Below are positions 56,583 through 64,000 of a DNA stretch of 64,000 bases, one piece after another. The stretch covers positions 3,968,001 to 4,032,000 of the forward strand of contig NZ_CP009512.1 in the NCBI RefSeq assembly GCF_000970205.1, given 5' to 3'. A program made the position numbers and the translations under genes. Numbering within the stretch: the stretch's first letter is position 1; every line of letters begins with the position of its first letter. The stretch comes from Methanosarcina mazei S-6 (GTDB lineage: Archaea; Halobacteriota; Methanosarcinia; Methanosarcinales; Methanosarcinaceae). The notes under the pieces were generated by a model. It ran no database searches. It was given only the letters and a program-made list of their open reading frames with translations, and was not told the origin of the DNA.

Positions 56583-57663
56583 ACTGATAAAAAAAGAAAT
56601 CTTTGATATTGAAGAATACGTTCCCGGAAGATCCATAGAAGAGATAGCTTCAACCTACGGGCTTAAGCCAGAATCAATTATTAAACTGGGATCAAATGAA
56701 AACCCTCTGGGACCCTCACCGAAAGCCGTAAAGGCTCTCATAGAGGCAGCTCCCGGAGCAAATATATACCCATCAGCGGATGCACATGAATTAAGAGAAG
56801 CCCTCTCGAAATACACAGGTTTTCCGGTATCAAATATTGTCGCCTCAGGGCCAGGAATGGACGGGCTTCTTGACGGGCTTTGCAGGATAATTATTGAAAA
56901 GGGAGACGAGGTTATAGTGCCCATCCCTACCTTTTCCTATTATGAGCTTCCTGCCAGAGCCTGCGGCGCAGAACCTGTCTTTATCAGGCGGAACCAGGAT
57001 TTCTCCCTGAACCCCGAAAAGATTCTTGAAGCCGTGTCTCCCAGAACCAAAATCATTTTCCTGTGTTCTCCAAATAACCCTTCAGGCAATCTCCTTCCGG
57101 AAGCTGACCTGAGGAAAATTATTGAAAATACCGATGCCCTTGTGTTTGTGGACGAAGCATACGTTGAATTTGCGGACAGGAACCTTGCAGCACTGGTAAA
57201 TGAATATGACAATGTTGCGGTTGGAAGGACTTTTTCCAAAGTATTCGGGCTTGCAGGTCTACGCCTGGGATATGGCATAATGCCTGAGTGGCTTACAAAA
57301 GAATATTTAAGAGCAGCCACCCCGTTCTCGGTAAGTCTTCCGGCATTGCGGGCAGGACTGGCTGCGCTTTCGGATACTGAATACCTGAATAAAAGCATAA
57401 ATCTTGCAAGGGAAGGCAGAGAATACCTGAAAGAAAAAATTCCTTTTAAGGTTTATCCTTCTCAGGCAAATTTTGTGCTTGTGGATGTTTCTCCCCTGAA
57501 AGCAAAAAAGGTCACGGAAAGCCTTCTGAAGAAAGGAATAATAGTTCGCCCCTGTGATTCTTTCAGGGAGGCAGGAGATTCTTTTATCAGGGTAACAGTC
57601 GGCACTCCTGAGCAGAATGAAAAGGTTGTCAGGGCTTTTGAGATTTCAAAGAGCGAGGTATAA
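56560..57663 (+). CDS. hisC: Histidinol-phosphate aminotransferase
   Basis: Makes histidinol phosphate in histidine synthesis, with PLP and glutamate. The 367 residues are class [23 protein letters not shown] at the start, [35 protein letters not shown] and [19 protein letters not shown] with the PLP lysine in TFSKVFG. The start lies within argD: ATG 56560 or TTG 56566, neither with a strong ribosome site, which fits coupled translation. It links arginine and histidine steps in one transcript. Confidence 0.93.
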   Translation: MMSLSRRELIKKEIFDIEEYVPGRSIEEIASTYGLKPESIIKLGSNENPLGPSPKAVKALIEAAPGANIYPSADAHELREALSKYTGFPVSNIVASGPGMDGLLDGLCRIIIEKGDEVIVPIPTFSYYELPARACGAEPVFIRRNQDFSLNPEKILEAVSPRTKIIFLCSPNNPSGNLLPEADLRKIIENTDALVFVDEAYVEFADRNLAALVNEYDNVAVGRTFSKVFGLAGLRLGYGIMPEWLTKEYLRAATPFSVSLPALRAGLAALSDTEYLNKSINLAREGREYLKEKIPFKVYPSQANFVLVDVSPLKAKKVTESLLKKGIIVRPCDSFREAGDSFIRVTVGTPEQNEKVVRAFEISKSEV

Positions 57664-57704
57664 ACCCTGCTCTTAAAACCCTGCCCCTTTACTTGAATTT
57701 AATT

Positions 57705-57766
57705 TTTAATTCTCAAATTCTAAGTTTTAGATGTCTTTAATTCTCAAATTCTAAGTTTTAGATATT
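57705..57766. repeat. 31-bp tandem repeat, two copies
   Basis: Each unit begins tttaattctcaaattctaag; copies at 57705-57735 and 57736-57766 differ by a few bases at their ends. It is in the convergent spacer between hisC and mptD. Confidence 0.85.
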
Positions 57767-57789
57767 TTTAATTTATTCAACCTTTGGGT

Positions 57790-58146
57790 TTATTCTATCT
57801 CCACAATCTTCATCAACGGATAATTCAGTTCAGGGTCGTATTCCATTGCAACCTTCACCCGTGAAGATCCGTACTTTACAGTGATTTTAACCTCAAGCAT
57901 GGGACCCTGAAGCTCTGTGTATCCGAACTCGCTGTTTAATTTACTTTTTAAAAGGTCACGGTCGATTTTCACAGAAATATTTTCCACAAAGGGCTGGACT
58001 GAAATGCTTTCCTGAATAGCTTGCTCAAGGCTGGAAGCTGTTTTCAGGTTTACAGGAGAGCCCGTAAACTGGTGATAAAGTGCTCCCAGCTTTATTCCTG
58101 CTTCGAAAAGTGCGTTATCTCTATCTGTGATTTTGTTTTCAGACAA
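57790..58146 (-). CDS. mptD: Archaeal dihydroneopterin aldolase MptD
   Basis: Cleaves 7,8-dihydroneopterin to the hydroxymethyl pterin in methanopterin synthesis. The 118-residue chain starts RDNALFEAGIKLGALYHQFT, the conserved start of the archaeal aldolase (DUF372), and carries YGSSRVKVAMEYDPELNYPL near the end. It is unrelated to bacterial FolB. The length fits the family. It stands alone, end to end with hisC. Confidence 0.9.
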   Translation of the reverse strand: MSENKITDRDNALFEAGIKLGALYHQFTGSPVNLKTASSLEQAIQESISVQPFVENISVKIDRDLLKSKLNSEFGYTELQGPMLEVKITVKYGSSRVKVAMEYDPELNYPLMKIVEIE

Positions 58147-58207
58147 ATAATCCTCTCCCTGCCTTTCTGGATATCAGTATGCTGAACTGGATAATTTTTT
58201 AAGTGAT

Positions 58208-58951
58208 TTACTGTTTTTCTTTTCTTCCTTCAGCCTTTGCCCCTTTCCTGTTGCCGTAATCTTTACTGGTAGCAATGCTGATCACAGGGATTTTCAAGAA
58301 GGGGGAAAACAGGTAACTCAGCATAAGGATAAAAGGCAGGAAAGAAAAGACCCTCATATACTGCACATCAATAAAATAAAGCAGCATGGTTATCCCGAAT
58401 ACGGCAGCTACGAAAGCCAGGATCTTAATGTTCCTGATCTTCGGGTAATTTACTGTGCTCACCATAAGGATAGAGAGGGCAAGAGTCAGAGCAAGCAGAA
58501 CATCTACAATTACAAAGCTTTCACCGAGCAAAAGGTATGTAACAAGCATTATGCAGCCTGCGGTAATAGGTAACCCTTCAAAACCTGCCTTCGGGACGGA
58601 TATTGAGGAATTGAAACGGGCGAGCCTGAGCACGCCGCAGACAGCATACAAGCCTGCAAATATCCCGACGATAGGCTCCTCTACCCCGAATTCAAGGAAT
58701 ATGAGAAGAGCGGGAGCAACTCCAAAGGAAACTGCATCTGCCAGAGAGTCAAGCTGCTCCCCAAGCTCTCCCCCTTTGAATCTGCGGGCAATATATCCGT
58801 CTGCCCCGTCCGCAACCGCCGCAAGCAAAAGCAGGATCAGAGCAAATCCAAAAGAATCACTCTGAGCGGCTACTGCAATGGAGCCAATCCCGCAGATCAG
58901 GTTCAAAAGAGATACCAGGTCCGGGAGTCTTAACATCTGGAATACGTTCAT
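58208..58951 (-). CDS. pssA: Archaetidylserine synthase (CDP-alcohol phosphatidyltransferase)
   Basis: Joins serine to CDP-archaeol in membrane lipid synthesis. The 247-residue protein has several membrane helices and the family signature in AVADGADGYIARRFKG and LGEQLDSLADAVSFG (D-G-x2-D-G-x2-A-R-x8-G-x3-D-x3-D). The ATG at 58951 follows aggga; a TTG two codons earlier overlaps the stop of the decarboxylase gene. It is the last gene of artA-asd-pssA. Confidence 0.92.
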   Translation of the reverse strand: MNVFQMLRLPDLVSLLNLICGIGSIAVAAQSDSFGFALILLLLAAVADGADGYIARRFKGGELGEQLDSLADAVSFGVAPALLIFLEFGVEEPIVGIFAGLYAVCGVLRLARFNSSISVPKAGFEGLPITAGCIMLVTYLLLGESFVIVDVLLALTLALSILMVSTVNYPKIRNIKILAFVAAVFGITMLLYFIDVQYMRVFSFLPFILMLSYLFSPFLKIPVISIATSKDYGNRKGAKAEGRKEKQ

Positions 58952-58953
58952 AT

Positions 58954-59580
58954 TCAAAAGTCCCTGTCATTTTTTATTGTTGCTATAATTGTTTTGCCTG
59001 CAAGCACACGCTCCCCTTTTTCAACTGTAATGTCAAAATCGTGAGGAATTGTTACATCAACTCTTGATCCAAAACGGATCATACCAATACGCTGTCCCTG
59101 TTCTACAGTATCATTTACATTCGAATATGTGACAATCCTGCGGGCAATAATGCCTGCAATCTGTGTTACTCTTACATCCCCATATTTGCTATGGATGATA
59201 AATTCGTTTCTTTCATTCCTTTCAGAATCCTTGCAAAAAGCAGGAAGATAACCACCTTTTTTGTAGATAATTTCACTGATCTTCCCGGATATTGGAGCCC
59301 TGTTAACATGCACGTTTTGAAGGAACATAAAAATACAAATTTTTCTGTCCCTGATATCGATAACTGTACCGTCGGCAGGGGAGATCATGTAAGTGTCAGA
59401 TGTTTCTACCTTTCTCTCGGGATCCCTGAAAAAGATAACCATTACGAAAGTTAACGCCATTCCCACGTTAGCAATGTAATTAAGGAATGGTAAGCCGTCT
59501 GTTGCCCTGGAAAGAATTGCAAATAGGGCGGTTACAGATGCAGCTGTGAAAAGCCAGGGTTCAGAGCCTTTTGCAATCAT
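58954..59580 (-). CDS. asd: Archaetidylserine decarboxylase (Psd family)
   Basis: Turns archaetidylserine into archaetidylethanolamine. The 208 residues have two N-terminal membrane helices and ISPADGTVIDIRDRKICIFM. NVHVNRAPISGKISEI and the self-cleavage site in IRFGSRVDVTIP follow. The serine in FGSR would form the pyruvoyl group after processing, as in the short archaeal/bacterial Psd-D class. The start at 59580 follows ggattgagat; a TTG at 59589 is possible. It overlaps both neighbours closely. Confidence 0.92.
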   Translation of the reverse strand: MIAKGSEPWLFTAASVTALFAILSRATDGLPFLNYIANVGMALTFVMVIFFRDPERKVETSDTYMISPADGTVIDIRDRKICIFMFLQNVHVNRAPISGKISEIIYKKGGYLPAFCKDSERNERNEFIIHSKYGDVRVTQIAGIIARRIVTYSNVNDTVEQGQRIGMIRFGSRVDVTIPHDFDITVEKGERVLAGKTIIATIKNDRDF

Positions 59581-59585
59581 TGATC

Positions 59586-60455
59586 TCAATCCCTAGCAAA
59601 TCTATGCAGAAGATATTTCAATTCTTCGGAGAGTATGACCCAGAGGCCGTCAATCATTGCAAGTAACTCAGGCAAAATCTTGAGTACAGCATATGAAATT
59701 AAGAAGAGAGCTATTCCTGACCCTGCTTTCGCGATATAGTTATGGGCAATGATGAAACTGTCAGTACCGAACCACTGTTCTCCATAAGCTACAACCACAA
59801 AGATGTCCCTGATAAGGTTAAGCACATAAATAACAGGCACGGATACGACAAAAGCCGGAACCAGGCGGGTAAGGGGTGCTCTGACTGAACCTATCAGCCC
59901 CATAAAAAGAGCAATGCTTTCAATTGCAGTACATGCAAGGATAATCTCTACCGTGTACCCGTTAAGGGTTATCATATTCCAGGCTTTCATATATGCCGGA
60001 AACCCAAAGTACTGGAGAACCCAGGTAACCTGCGAGGTAACGTTTCCTATGATCCAGGTGTTCAGGAAGGAAAAGTTTGCAAATGGGAAGTAAACAAGAG
60101 CTCCAAGAGCACTTGCACTGGTAAGCATTGAAGTTATGTCCAGGGGATCTCCTTCAGTCTGAGACGAGACTGGTAAGTGCATTACTTCTCTATTGTTTTT
60201 TAGAACAAGAGGACCTTTTCTGTACTCCCGAAGCATTATGTAGGCTACAAGTAAGCAGAAAAGGGCGAACAGAAATGTAAGGGCTACATTGGCATAATCC
60301 TGAACCTCGATGTAATGGAGAGGCTGGTAACCCCAATGGATGGAAAATACACCCCATCCTGTTCCCCCTATAAGTTTACGAACTCTTGAAGTTCTGGGAA
60401 TAGCGGATGACGCAATCATTAACCCGACTGCGACCCAGAGTACATTTTCTATCAT
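59586..60455 (-). CDS. artA: Archaeosortase A (PGF-CTERM processing)
   Basis: A membrane transpeptidase that cleaves the C-terminal PGF-CTERM tail of S-layer and other surface proteins and joins them to an archaeal lipid. The 289 residues form about eight helices. The catalytic cysteine lies in EIILACTAIESIALFMGL, the arginine in VLNLIRDIFVVVAYGE, and the histidine-like site in FIIAHNYIAKAGSGIALF. It leads asd and pssA, whose lipid product has been linked to ArtA-dependent anchoring in haloarchaea. The genes overlap by a few bases. Confidence 0.93.
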   Translation of the reverse strand: MIENVLWVAVGLMIASSAIPRTSRVRKLIGGTGWGVFSIHWGYQPLHYIEVQDYANVALTFLFALFCLLVAYIMLREYRKGPLVLKNNREVMHLPVSSQTEGDPLDITSMLTSASALGALVYFPFANFSFLNTWIIGNVTSQVTWVLQYFGFPAYMKAWNMITLNGYTVEIILACTAIESIALFMGLIGSVRAPLTRLVPAFVVSVPVIYVLNLIRDIFVVVAYGEQWFGTDSFIIAHNYIAKAGSGIALFLISYAVLKILPELLAMIDGLWVILSEELKYLLHRFARD

Positions 60456-61288
60456 TTTTCACGCACCTTTTGCCCGGGATAAAGATTTTCAGCAATTTTC
60501 ATTTTTATCATGGTACTGAAAAAATTTCGAGCAAGTTCTGAAATATCGGGAAAGTAGAACATGAAATTTCCTAAAATAATTAATAGGTTTCCGTAGAGGT
60601 TCCACAATGGACTTAAAGTTTTCATATTCATAAATATTAAGGGGCTCAAAGGTTATGGATTTTACTTTATGATATAGCGAGTTTGAAGTGTCATAATACA
60701 TCAGGGCAGTTTCAGGATACTGGCAGATGCATACCTGAAATACAGCGCCACAAAGGGCGTTTCCGGTGATAATATGAATAACATCGAACCAGGCAATTGC
60801 AGGATATCATGGATTACAACATTGACCTTAATCTGAATATATAAATACCTGCTATGGTCCTTAAGTCAGGGTTTGTTAATGTTAAGAGCCCTGTAAATAA
60901 ATAACAAATTTCTATTATAGAAAAATAACGGATTATAAGACATTTATATTTTAGAAGAAAAATTAGAAGTATTCGACGGTTCCAAAATAAATAGATAAAG
61001 AATCTTTTGGTTATCCATAAAAGAGAAACCTTTAATAAACACTACTGCGTAAGGGGCTTTTTTGCTTGAGAAAGACTCGACTCATATCACAGTGAACCTG
61101 AAGCAACTTAAAACAGAATTAAAAAGAATAAAAAAGTTGATAAGAATAATTGAAATATGATGACGAGTTTTTACAATATGCACAATACTAATATATTATT
61201 CTGCCTGGCAAAATGTCAGAAAAAGCTAATCAGGAAGGAGATTTGTAGAGAAAAAAGATCTCACGGAAAGTGAGCTACGAAGGCGTTT
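60456..61288. other. Long spacer, no supported gene
   Basis: The 833 bp between artA and the Nudix gene should hold both promoters. Open frames at 60452-60701 (minus) have no ribosome binding site or recognised domain and are not supported. The rest is AT-rich. Confidence 0.5.
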
Positions 61289-61699
61289 ATGAAACATACT
61301 ACCCCCAGCCTGACCGTTGATACTGTAATTCTCTTTAAAAACAAGCTTGTTCTGGTGAAGAGAAAAAACCCTCCATATCAGGGAAAATTTGCCCTTCCTG
61401 GCGGCTTCGTCGAAATTGGGGAAAGTACAGAAACAGCAGCTGCCAGGGAAGTTTTTGAAGAAACAGGCCTTTCTGTGGAGATTCTCAAACTTATCGGTGT
61501 CTATTCCGACCCTGAACGTGACCCAAGAAGACACACGGTATCAGTGTGTTACCTTGCGAAAGGATACGGAGACTTAAAATCAGGCTCTGATGCTGCTGCT
61601 GTAGAACTTTTTGAGCTTGATTCTATTCCTGAGCTGGCTTTTGACCATAATAAAATGATAAATGAAGCAAAAAGTGATATTAATGCAGTTCTGTACTAA
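61289..61699 (+). CDS. Nudix hydrolase
   Basis: A 136-residue pyrophosphohydrolase. The Nudix box is complete: GGFVEIGESTETAAAREVFE followed by ETG, matching G-x5-E-x7-R-E-U-x-E-E-x-G-U with the metal-binding glutamates. The start of the protein (PSLTVDTVILFKNKLVLVKR) and SVCYLAKGYG suggest an ADP-ribose or nucleotide pyrophosphatase, but the substrate is not fixed. Its last 17 bases overlap the start of the transcription factor S gene. Confidence 0.9.
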   Translation: MKHTTPSLTVDTVILFKNKLVLVKRKNPPYQGKFALPGGFVEIGESTETAAAREVFEETGLSVEILKLIGVYSDPERDPRRHTVSVCYLAKGYGDLKSGSDAAAVELFELDSIPELAFDHNKMINEAKSDINAVLY

Positions 61700-61997
61700 A
61701 TGCAAAAGTATGATGTTTCCGAAAGATGGTAACTACCACTGCAGAAAATGTGGAAGCACAATACCGATTGAAAGCGACGCAAAGAATTTCGTCTCCAAAG
61801 CCAAAATTGATGATCACGAAGTAGTTGTACTCGAAGGAGAACAGACCTCAGGCCTGCCGACAACAAATGCAAAATGTCCGGAGTGCGGGAACAACACTGC
61901 AGCCTGGTGGCTAAGACAGCTCAGGTCTGCTGACGAATCCGAAACCCGTTTCTTCAAATGTACAAAATGCGGGTATACATGGAGAGAATACGACTGA
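61683..61997 (+). CDS. tfs: Transcription factor S (TFS, TFIIS-like)
   Basis: Stimulates transcript cleavage by stalled archaeal RNA polymerase. The 104 residues hold two zinc ribbons: CTKCKSMMFP with CRKC at the N-terminus, and CPECGNNTAAWWLRQLRSAD with CTKC at the C-terminus. The catalytic acids DE lie in RSADESETRFF. It starts with ATG inside the end of the Nudix gene, so the two are coupled. Confidence 0.95.
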   Translation: MQFCTKCKSMMFPKDGNYHCRKCGSTIPIESDAKNFVSKAKIDDHEVVVLEGEQTSGLPTTNAKCPECGNNTAAWWLRQLRSADESETRFFKCTKCGYTWREYD

Positions 61998-62321
61998 ATT
62001 TCATAAACACTTCTTACGGGCCTTTCTTAAAAACGTACTTCTGAAAAAATATAATACCGAAATATAGACTTCTGGATGACCATTTCGAGGTCAGAACTTC
62101 TTTTATGTTTCAGGCTGAGCCTGAAGCTTCCTTATTTTCTGACCAAGATTTATATAGTTGTCCGGCTTTGAACCTAATAATTTGCCCGGTTTCATGTATC
62201 AGTTATTCCAGTAAGGGAAGATTACCTTCAAGGGATAGAAAAATCCCAAATTGTAAGGAAATTTATATATCCAGTGATAGATAAGGAGTTTAAGGCTTAA
62301 TTTATTTGATGGAGAAGAATC
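61998..62321. other. Promoter spacer of pcn
   Basis: The 324 bp carry a TATA-like aaatttatatatcc near 62260 and the ribosome site ggagaagaatc before pcn. No RNA gene or repeat was recognised. Confidence 0.5.
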
Positions 62322-63059
62322 ATGTTCAAGGCAGCAATTAATGCAGAGCTTCTGAAAGACGCAATTGCCTCACTGGCTGTAATTGTAGACGAGGTCAGAT
62401 TCAAAATTAAACCCGAAGGTATTTCGGTAAAGGCGGTTGATCCCGCCAACGTTGCAATGGGGATTTTTGAGCTTGGGTCATCAGCTTTTGAGGAATATAG
62501 TGCTGATGAGTGTGAAATAGGGATCGATCTGAATAAGATTACCGACCTCCTGGGAATTGCGGACAGGAACGATACAGTACGTATGGAGCTTGATGAAGGT
62601 AGCAATAAGCTCCTGATTGATGTTGGAGGATTATCATATACTCTTTCTCTTCTGGACCCTTCAACAATCCGTGCAGAGCCCAGAGTTCCTCAGCTCGAAC
62701 TTCCTGCCAAAGTTGTCCTGAACGGTGCAGACCTCAGGCGTGCCGTAAAAGCCGCAGAAAAAATAAGCGACCACATGCTTATGGGAGTCTCTGGCGATAC
62801 TTTTTATATGGAAGCAAAGGGCGATACAGATCAGGTCCGCCTGGAAATGGGTAGAGACCAGTTAATCGACCTTAAAGCAGGTGAAGCCTGTTCCCTCTTC
62901 TCCCTGGACTACCTTACAGATATAGTAAAACCCACAAACAAGGTAAATGAGGTCACTCTCTCCCTTGGAAGGGATTTCCCCATCCTGATTGATTTCGAGA
63001 TTGCAAACGGTGCGGGCAGAATCTCTTACCTGCTGGCTCCGAGAATCGAATCGGACTAA
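62322..63059 (+). CDS. pcn: DNA polymerase sliding clamp (PCNA)
   Basis: Forms the trimeric ring that holds DNA polymerase and other enzymes on DNA. The 245 residues are in two similar halves: FKAAINAELLKDAIASLAVI with VKAVDPANVAMGIFELGSSA, and PAKVVLNGADLRRAVKAAEK at the second half. The C-terminal ISYLLAPRIE is typical. It precedes priL by seven bases on the same strand. Confidence 0.95.
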   Translation: MFKAAINAELLKDAIASLAVIVDEVRFKIKPEGISVKAVDPANVAMGIFELGSSAFEEYSADECEIGIDLNKITDLLGIADRNDTVRMELDEGSNKLLIDVGGLSYTLSLLDPSTIRAEPRVPQLELPAKVVLNGADLRRAVKAAEKISDHMLMGVSGDTFYMEAKGDTDQVRLEMGRDQLIDLKAGEACSLFSLDYLTDIVKPTNKVNEVTLSLGRDFPILIDFEIANGAGRISYLLAPRIESD

Positions 63060-63066
63060 GGATGAC

Positions 63067-64000
63067 ATGCAGGCAGAAAAACTTGCATATTACCCATTCA
63101 CTTCAGAAGCGTCTGCCTACGTTGGAAACCTGGGAATTTCCTTAGAAAGCCTGCTCAATTCGCGGGCTTACAGGGCTGCAAGAGCCCGTGGAATAGAAAG
63201 GGTAAAAGAAGCTCTTGAAGGAGAAATTAAAAAATCTCCTGTTTCGGGGGAAGCCCAGGTACTTTCAGAACTCCTTTCCTATCCATTTGCCAGGATGCTG
63301 GTCGCCTGCGTGGATGATCAACTCTTTACCCGACGTTATGCTCTGGCAGAAGCAAAGGCTGCTTATACTTTTTTGAGAAACGAAAATCCGGATTTTCTGC
63401 TGGAATTCGGAGATGATTTTGGAATTTCAGCAGATTCTCAGGATTCTTATTTCAGCATGCATTTTACGGACTATATCCGCTTTTCAAATTCCCTTAAAGA
63501 CCCTTCATGGAAACTGACAAACCGCCAGTTGAGAGCAGGCAAAATAAAAATAACAAAAGAAGAGTTTTCAAGGCTTCTTGAAGAAGCGGTCAGGGAAAGG
63601 ATTGAACAATCCTTCCCTGTCCCGGAAATCCCGCCCGAGGTATCCAGTTTCTGTTCACCTTACGCTGCCGAGATAAAGGACAAGTTCGAAGTCCAGAAAA
63701 AGAAATTCGGATCTACGGATTTCGGAGCTGTCAAACCGGAACTATTCCCCCCCTGCATTGCCTATGCGCTTGCTAACGTTCAGGGAGGAGTGAATCTTGC
63801 TCACTCGATGCGTTTTGCAATGACATCCTTCCTTCTCAATGTGGGAATGTCAGTAGATGAAATCCTGAACCTTTTCAATATCTCACCGGATTTTAATGCA
63901 GAAAAAACCCTCTACCAGATAGAGCATATCGCAGGTGCTACAGGAAATACTTACAAACCACCTGCCTGCGACACCATGAGGACGTATGGGAACTGCGTAG
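63067..64000 (+). CDS. priL: DNA primase large subunit (3' end outside the window)
   Basis: Partner of the catalytic PriS; binds a [4Fe-4S] cluster and helps start primers. The 311 visible codons begin MQAEKLAYYPFTSEASAYVG and include LLSYPFARMLVACVDDQLFT, FGAVKPELFPPCIAYALANV and YKPPACDTMRTYGNC, in which the cluster cysteines lie (FPPC and later C residues). The last cysteine pair is beyond the window. It begins seven bases after pcn and is co-transcribed with it. Confidence 0.93.
   Translation, partial: MQAEKLAYYPFTSEASAYVGNLGISLESLLNSRAYRAARARGIERVKEALEGEIKKSPVSGEAQVLSELLSYPFARMLVACVDDQLFTRRYALAEAKAAYTFLRNENPDFLLEFGDDFGISADSQDSYFSMHFTDYIRFSNSLKDPSWKLTNRQLRAGKIKITKEEFSRLLEEAVRERIEQSFPVPEIPPEVSSFCSPYAAEIKDKFEVQKKKFGSTDFGAVKPELFPPCIAYALANVQGGVNLAHSMRFAMTSFLLNVGMSVDEILNLFNISPDFNAEKTLYQIEHIAGATGNTYKPPACDTMRTYGNCV

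Noticed and set aside
60452-60701. Two small minus-strand frames upstream of artA
   Set aside because: They have no recognised domain or ribosome site and overlap each other in different frames.

Overview
The window is chromosomal DNA of a methylotrophic methanogenic archaeon of the genus Methanosarcina. The 454-residue pyrrolysyl-tRNA synthetase, ending in the residues [10 protein letters not shown], fits M. mazei in length and C-terminus. The pyrrolysine operon, an amber codon read as pyrrolysine inside mtmB, coenzyme F420 and methanopterin genes, archaeal replication genes and AT-rich spacers agree with this. Strain identity is inferred.

Left part (1-12,200): a truncated P-type cation ATPase, two tiny proteins, the ycaO-tfuA pair (thioglycine modification of methyl-coenzyme M reductase), a row of four universal stress protein genes holding five domains, a MITE-like palindrome, a radical SAM enzyme, and two small Gly/Arg-rich genes, one with a DUF134 helix-turn-helix domain and a decayed duplicate beside it.

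Methylamine and pyrrolysine block (12,200-27,700): pylT (tRNA-Pyl, anticodon CUA), pylS, pylB, pylC and pylD make and charge pyrrolysine. ramA (corrinoid activation), mtbA (coenzyme M methylation), mtmC (corrinoid protein), mtmB (monomethylamine methyltransferase with UAG at codon 202), a 34-residue membrane peptide, the permease mtmP and two further small membrane proteins use it. Together they import monomethylamine and pass its methyl group to coenzyme M.

Mobile island (28,071-34,404): a broken DDE-type insertion sequence is itself interrupted by an IS110-family element whose upstream non-coding end folds into a two-armed RNA resembling a bridge RNA. Next come UPF0228 genes, a broken C39-like peptidase gene, an intact IS1634-like element and a second right end of the first IS. 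An 8-bp direct repeat flanks the whole block.

Right part (34,400-64,000): housekeeping genes. secF-secD-rfcS; dCMP deaminase; a cupin; cofE; Hsp20; phosphoglycerate mutase; aspartokinase; purM; DUF1890/DUF1894 genes; three paralogous ribbon-helix-helix regulators that all start with TTG; a PUA protein; a bactofilin-like protein; argD-hisC; mptD; artA-asd-pssA (archaeosortase plus archaetidylethanolamine lipid synthesis); a Nudix enzyme overlapping transcription factor S; PCNA and the start of priL. Many spacers carry short perfect tandem repeats of 15-37 bp.
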